Source: Alphaproteobacteria bacterium HT1-32 (lineage in GTDB: Bacteria; Pseudomonadota; Alphaproteobacteria; Rhodospirillales; HT1-32). From it: DNA of 64,000 bases. Below are positions 61,622 to 64,000 of this stretch, in pieces; position 1 is the first letter of the stretch; each line of letters starts with the position of its first letter. The stretch lies in the NCBI GenBank assembly GCA_009649675.1, contig WJPL01000001.1:165781-229780 (forward strand). Reading direction: 5' to 3'. The position numbers and the translations under genes are program-made. The notes beneath the pieces are model-generated. The model saw only the letters and a program-made list of their open reading frames with translations. It was not told where the DNA came from and made no database searches.

Positions 61622-62422
61622 TTACCGGTACATGCTTTCATGATATTCCGGCGGGGCCGGGCGTTCATCGGCGGGAATGTTGAAATGATCACAGATCTTT
61701 TCCTGATCCCGGGGAACGATAACCGTAACATCCCGTTTCGATAATTTGCCATCGCCCTCGACAAGTTCAAAAGGCATCTCCCAATCCACTATGGAATAAA
61801 ACCACTGGGTTCCCTTACCGGTCGTACAGCTGCGATATCGATTCATTGCTATCGCATACTGAAATTCGAGTTTCTTCTCGCCACCAACGATGTCAAAAAA
61901 CCTGTCCATGATCTCGGAGGTGCAGGCAAAAAAGAAATAGTCCTCACACGAGGTTGCGATTACCCAGCTCTCGGTTTCATCAAACAGCAAAGTAAAATCA
62001 CCATTCCGGAAGTCTTCATCGAGCGCGGCAAAGGTATCCCAGGCAACAAAGGGATCCCCCTCAATCAGTGCCAGAAATTCGCCAAAGGAATCCGTCAGAA
62101 TGCAGACCGTGCTGTCAGGTCCCACATCGGCCGCCCTGAACAGGGCACTGATCCAGGTCGGGTTTTCCGGGTCAACCACGTCATCTCTCTTTTGTCCTTC
62201 AACAGGAGGAAAGGCATCCATATCTTCCAGAATACCGACATCAGTACAGTCAAAAGCAAAGCTGAAGCCGACCTTTTTCCATCCCGGCTGTAGGAAAGAA
62301 ATATCCTTCTCGGGATGTTCTTTCTGATTTACCAGTCGTCCGGCACGCTCAACCCACGGTGCCATCTCCACCGGATCATCCGTCCGTAAATAGCTATGAT
62401 AATCCAGATGCTTTACTTCCAT
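61622..62422 (-). CDS. Unrecognised protein, paralogue 1 of tandem array (intact)
   Basis: A 266-residue acidic, aromatic-rich soluble protein with no signal or membrane segment. Notable stretches shared by all copies are FLQPGWKKVGF, TDVGILEDMDAF, NPTWISALFRAADVGPDS, FTLLFDETESWVIATS, GGEKKLEFQYAIAMNRY and IVPRDQEKICDHFNIPADER. I recognise no domain. Tandem divergent copies of such small cytosolic proteins are typical of immunity proteins or phage accessory (moron) genes, which is inference only. ATG 62422 has a ggagag Shine-Dalgarno; a GTG sits one codon earlier. Confidence 0.75.
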   Translation of the reverse strand: MEVKHLDYHSYLRTDDPVEMAPWVERAGRLVNQKEHPEKDISFLQPGWKKVGFSFAFDCTDVGILEDMDAFPPVEGQKRDDVVDPENPTWISALFRAADVGPDSTVCILTDSFGEFLALIEGDPFVAWDTFAALDEDFRNGDFTLLFDETESWVIATSCEDYFFFACTSEIMDRFFDIVGGEKKLEFQYAIAMNRYRSCTTGKGTQWFYSIVDWEMPFELVEGDGKLSKRDVTVIVPRDQEKICDHFNIPADERPAPPEYHESMYR

Positions 62423-62502
62423 CACTCACTCTCCATACCTGATTTTCATGCGCGGAAAGTTACCTGACCTGACTTGCCACCGCTGCGGTGATCACCCGCT
62501 AA

Positions 62503-62516
62503 ATGCCTTCAGGCAT
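62503..62516. other. Small palindrome in the array spacer (copy 2 side)
   Basis: ATGCCTTCAGGCAT at 62503-62516 pairs five bases around TTCA. The matching site after copy 3 (63336-63349) is ATACCTTCAGGTAT: the central pair has changed on both sides, G-C to A-T, keeping the stem. Copy 1 lacks an intact version. The short stem with few Ts is a weak terminator at best. Confidence 0.5.
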
Positions 62517-62530
62517 CCGAAGGCAGGGCG

Positions 62531-63255
62531 TTACCGGTACATGCTTTCATGATATTCCGGCGGGGCCGGGCGTTCATCGGTGGGAATGTTGAAATGATCA
62601 CAGATCTTTTCCTGATCCCGGGGAACGATAACCGTAACATCCCGTTTCGATAATTTGCCGTCGCCCTCGACAAGTTCAAAAGGCATCTCCCAGTCCACTA
62701 CGGAATAAAGCCACCGGGTGACTTTACCGGCCGTACAGCTGCGATATCGATTCATTGCTATCGCATACTGAAATTCGAGTTTCTTCTCGCCACCAACGAT
62801 GTCAAAAAACCTGTCCATGATCTCCGGGCTGCAGGCAAAGAAGAAATTCTCATCAGACGACGTTGCGATTACCCAGCTCTCGGTTTCATCAAACAGCAAA
62901 GTAAAGTCGCCATGCCGAAAATCTTCGTCCATTGAGGCATAGACATCCCGGGCAAGAAAGGGGTCGCCCTGAACAGGGCACTCATCCAGGTTGGGTTTTC
63001 CGGGTTGATGGCCTGATTTCTCAATTGCCCTTTAACAGCCGGATACGCATACATATCTTCAAGAATACCGACATCAGTACACGCAAACCAAAATTTGAAG
63101 CCGATCTTTTTCCATCCCGGCTGTAAGAAAGAAATATCCAGATCGGGATTTTCCTTTTGATTTACCAGACGAGCAGCACGCTCAACCCATGGTGCCATTT
63201 CATCCGGATCATTCGTCCATAAATAACTTTGGTCATCGTCATATTTAATCTGCAT
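62531..63255 (-). pseudogene. Unrecognised protein, paralogue 2 (frameshifted by internal deletion)
   Basis: Aligned with copy 1, the sequence runs in frame from ATG 63255 to ALFRA, then lacks about 76 bases (copy 1 positions ~62057-62132, coding ADVGPDSTVC...LALIEG) and continues in another frame from DPFLARDVYASMDEDF to the stop at 62531. The upstream part would end after ~128 residues with an unrelated tail. The rest is well preserved, so the lesion looks recent. A shortened product from an internal start is possible but unproven. Confidence 0.85.
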
Positions 63256-63341
63256 CACTCACTCTCCATACCTGATTTTCATGCTCCGAAAGTTACCTGA
63301 CCTGACTTGCCACTGCTGCGGTGACCACCGGCTAAATACCT

Positions 63342-64000
63342 TCAGGTATCCGAATGCAGCGCGTACCGGTACATGCTTTCATGATATTCCGGCGGGGCCG
63401 GGCGTTCATCAGCGGGAATGTTGAAATGATCACAGATCTTTTCCTGGTCCCGCGGCACAACTACCGTGAGATCCCGTTTTGCTAGGTACCCGTCCCCTTC
63501 AACCAGCTCGAAAGGCATCTCCCAGTCGACCATAGAATAAAGCCACCGGGTTCCCCCGCCCGGGATTTCCTGACGATACAGATTCCTGAGAATAGCGTAC
63601 TGATATTCAAGTTTTTTTTCTCCGCCAACCAGATCAAAAAATCTGTCCATAATCTCCGGGGCGCAGGCAAAGAAGAAAAAATCTTCACTCGAGGTTGCGA
63701 TTACCCAGCTCTCGGTTTCATCAAACAGCAAAGTAAAATTGCCATTCCGAAAGTCCTCGTCGAGCGCGGCAAAGGTATCCCAGGCAACAAAGGGATCCCC
63801 CTCAATCAGCGCCAGAAATATGCCAAAGGAATCCGTCAGAATGCAGACCGTGCTGTCAGGCCCCACATCGGCCGCCCTGAACAGAGTACTGATCCAGGTC
63901 GGGTTTTCCGGGTTAACCACGTCATCTCGCTTCTGTCCTTTAACAGAAGGATAGGCATCCATATCTTCCAGAATGCCGACATCAGTACGGTCAAAAGCAA
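63342..64000 (-). CDS. Unrecognised protein, paralogue 3 (N-terminus outside window)
   Basis: About 219 residues are visible; the frame stays open to the window edge, where AFDRTDVGILEDMDAYPSV matches copy 1. The region missing from copy 2 is present (ADVGPDSTVCILTDSFG). Differences cluster at YAILRNLYRQEIPGGG. The tail is seven residues longer (MYRYALHSDT) because copies 1 and 2 carry one extra base making a stop after MYR. A Cys in the copy 1 stretch AFDCTD is Arg here. Confidence 0.8.
   Translation of the reverse strand, partial: AFDRTDVGILEDMDAYPSVKGQKRDDVVNPENPTWISTLFRAADVGPDSTVCILTDSFGIFLALIEGDPFVAWDTFAALDEDFRNGNFTLLFDETESWVIATSSEDFFFFACAPEIMDRFFDLVGGEKKLEYQYAILRNLYRQEIPGGGTRWLYSMVDWEMPFELVEGDGYLAKRDLTVVVPRDQEKICDHFNIPADERPAPPEYHESMYRYALHSDT

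Larger units (their letters stand above)
50289..64000 (-). mobile_element. Podovirus-like prophage structural region (right end outside window)
   Basis: All genes lie on the minus strand in the order scaffold, capsid, small virion protein, tail tubular A, tubular B, internal virion-like, T7-type fibre, further tail genes, lysin. That order matches T7-like/podoviral late modules. No integrase, repressor, portal, terminase or attachment site is seen here; the missing head genes may lie beyond 64000. The left boundary is placed between the histidine kinase and the lysin (50090-50288), where I see no gene and no obvious direct repeat. Confidence 0.8.
61600..64000 (-). repeat. Tandem array of three ~0.9-kb paralogous units
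   Basis: Units end at about 61600, 62510 and 63336 and share both coding and intergenic sequence. The block gttaccggtacatgctttca and the following segment recur almost unchanged at 61621, 62531 and (one base shorter) 63362, and the spacer with cttgccac-gctgcggtga recurs twice. The similarity of spacers as well as genes shows duplication of the whole unit. Confidence 0.9.

Noticed and set aside
61600-64000. CRISPR array or IS element as an explanation of the repeats
   Set aside because: Units are about 0.9 kb and protein coding, without short direct repeats and spacers, terminal inverted repeats or a transposase.

Overview
The window looks like chromosome of a free-living, probably marine alphaproteobacterium. 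The grounds are a moderately GC-rich composition (by eye), a class I PHA synthase, a form II CO-dehydrogenase-type (cox) cluster with alphaproteobacterial-style accessory genes, a ureDABCEFG operon, a TRAP transporter, and many ATGA-coupled genes. No rRNA, tRNA or CRISPR array was seen, and the species cannot be fixed from this sequence.

Layout. 1-11438 (minus): the N-terminal ~3800 residues of a giant secreted RTX/FecR-type protein whose C-terminus lies outside the window. 11780-13555 (minus): PHA synthase. 13651-22807 (plus): coxG-coxS-coxL-coxM, a perfect hairpin, then coxD-coxE-split xdhC-MoeA/MobA-like fusion, i.e. a molybdenum hydroxylase with its own cofactor-maturation genes. 23017-26464: a GST, a small lipoprotein, a CII-like small protein and a CaiB-type CoA-transferase. 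26497-31462 (minus): complete urease operon. 31663-34489 (plus): TRAP transporter (DctQ/M/P), ended by a terminator shared with the converging operon.

34563-47271 is a dense metabolic region I cannot assign to a known pathway. A minus-strand operon holds UbiD, a small zinc ribbon, an SDR, a heme-oxygenase-like protein with an apparently complete di-iron ligand set, and a second SDR. It diverges from a GntR/UTRA regulator followed by hydantoinase/oxoprolinase B and A subunits and an isochorismatase-fold protein lacking the catalytic Cys. Next comes a four-gene, fully overlapping operon (methyltransferase, two TIGR04076-like paralogues, a SnoaL-like protein), diverging from a carboxymuconolactone-decarboxylase-like protein without the usual cysteines. 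Formate-tetrahydrofolate ligase and an orphan soluble histidine kinase follow.

50289-64000 (minus) is the structural part of a podovirus-like prophage, read from high to low coordinate: scaffold, major capsid protein, small virion protein, tail tubular A and B, internal virion-like protein, T7-type fibre, LamG-like protein, DUF4376-like protein, membrane/coiled-coil protein, and a fused alpha/beta-hydrolase-GH108 muramidase lysin. Intrinsic terminators separate these blocks. Where portal and terminase would be expected upstream of the scaffold there is instead a tandem array of three ~0.9 kb paralogues of an unrecognised protein: one intact, one broken by a ~76-nt deletion, one cut by the window edge.

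The best candidates for undescribed biology are the UbiD/di-iron/SDR/Hyu region, the overlapping methyltransferase-TIGR04076 operon, the prophage paralogue array and the dual-domain lysin.
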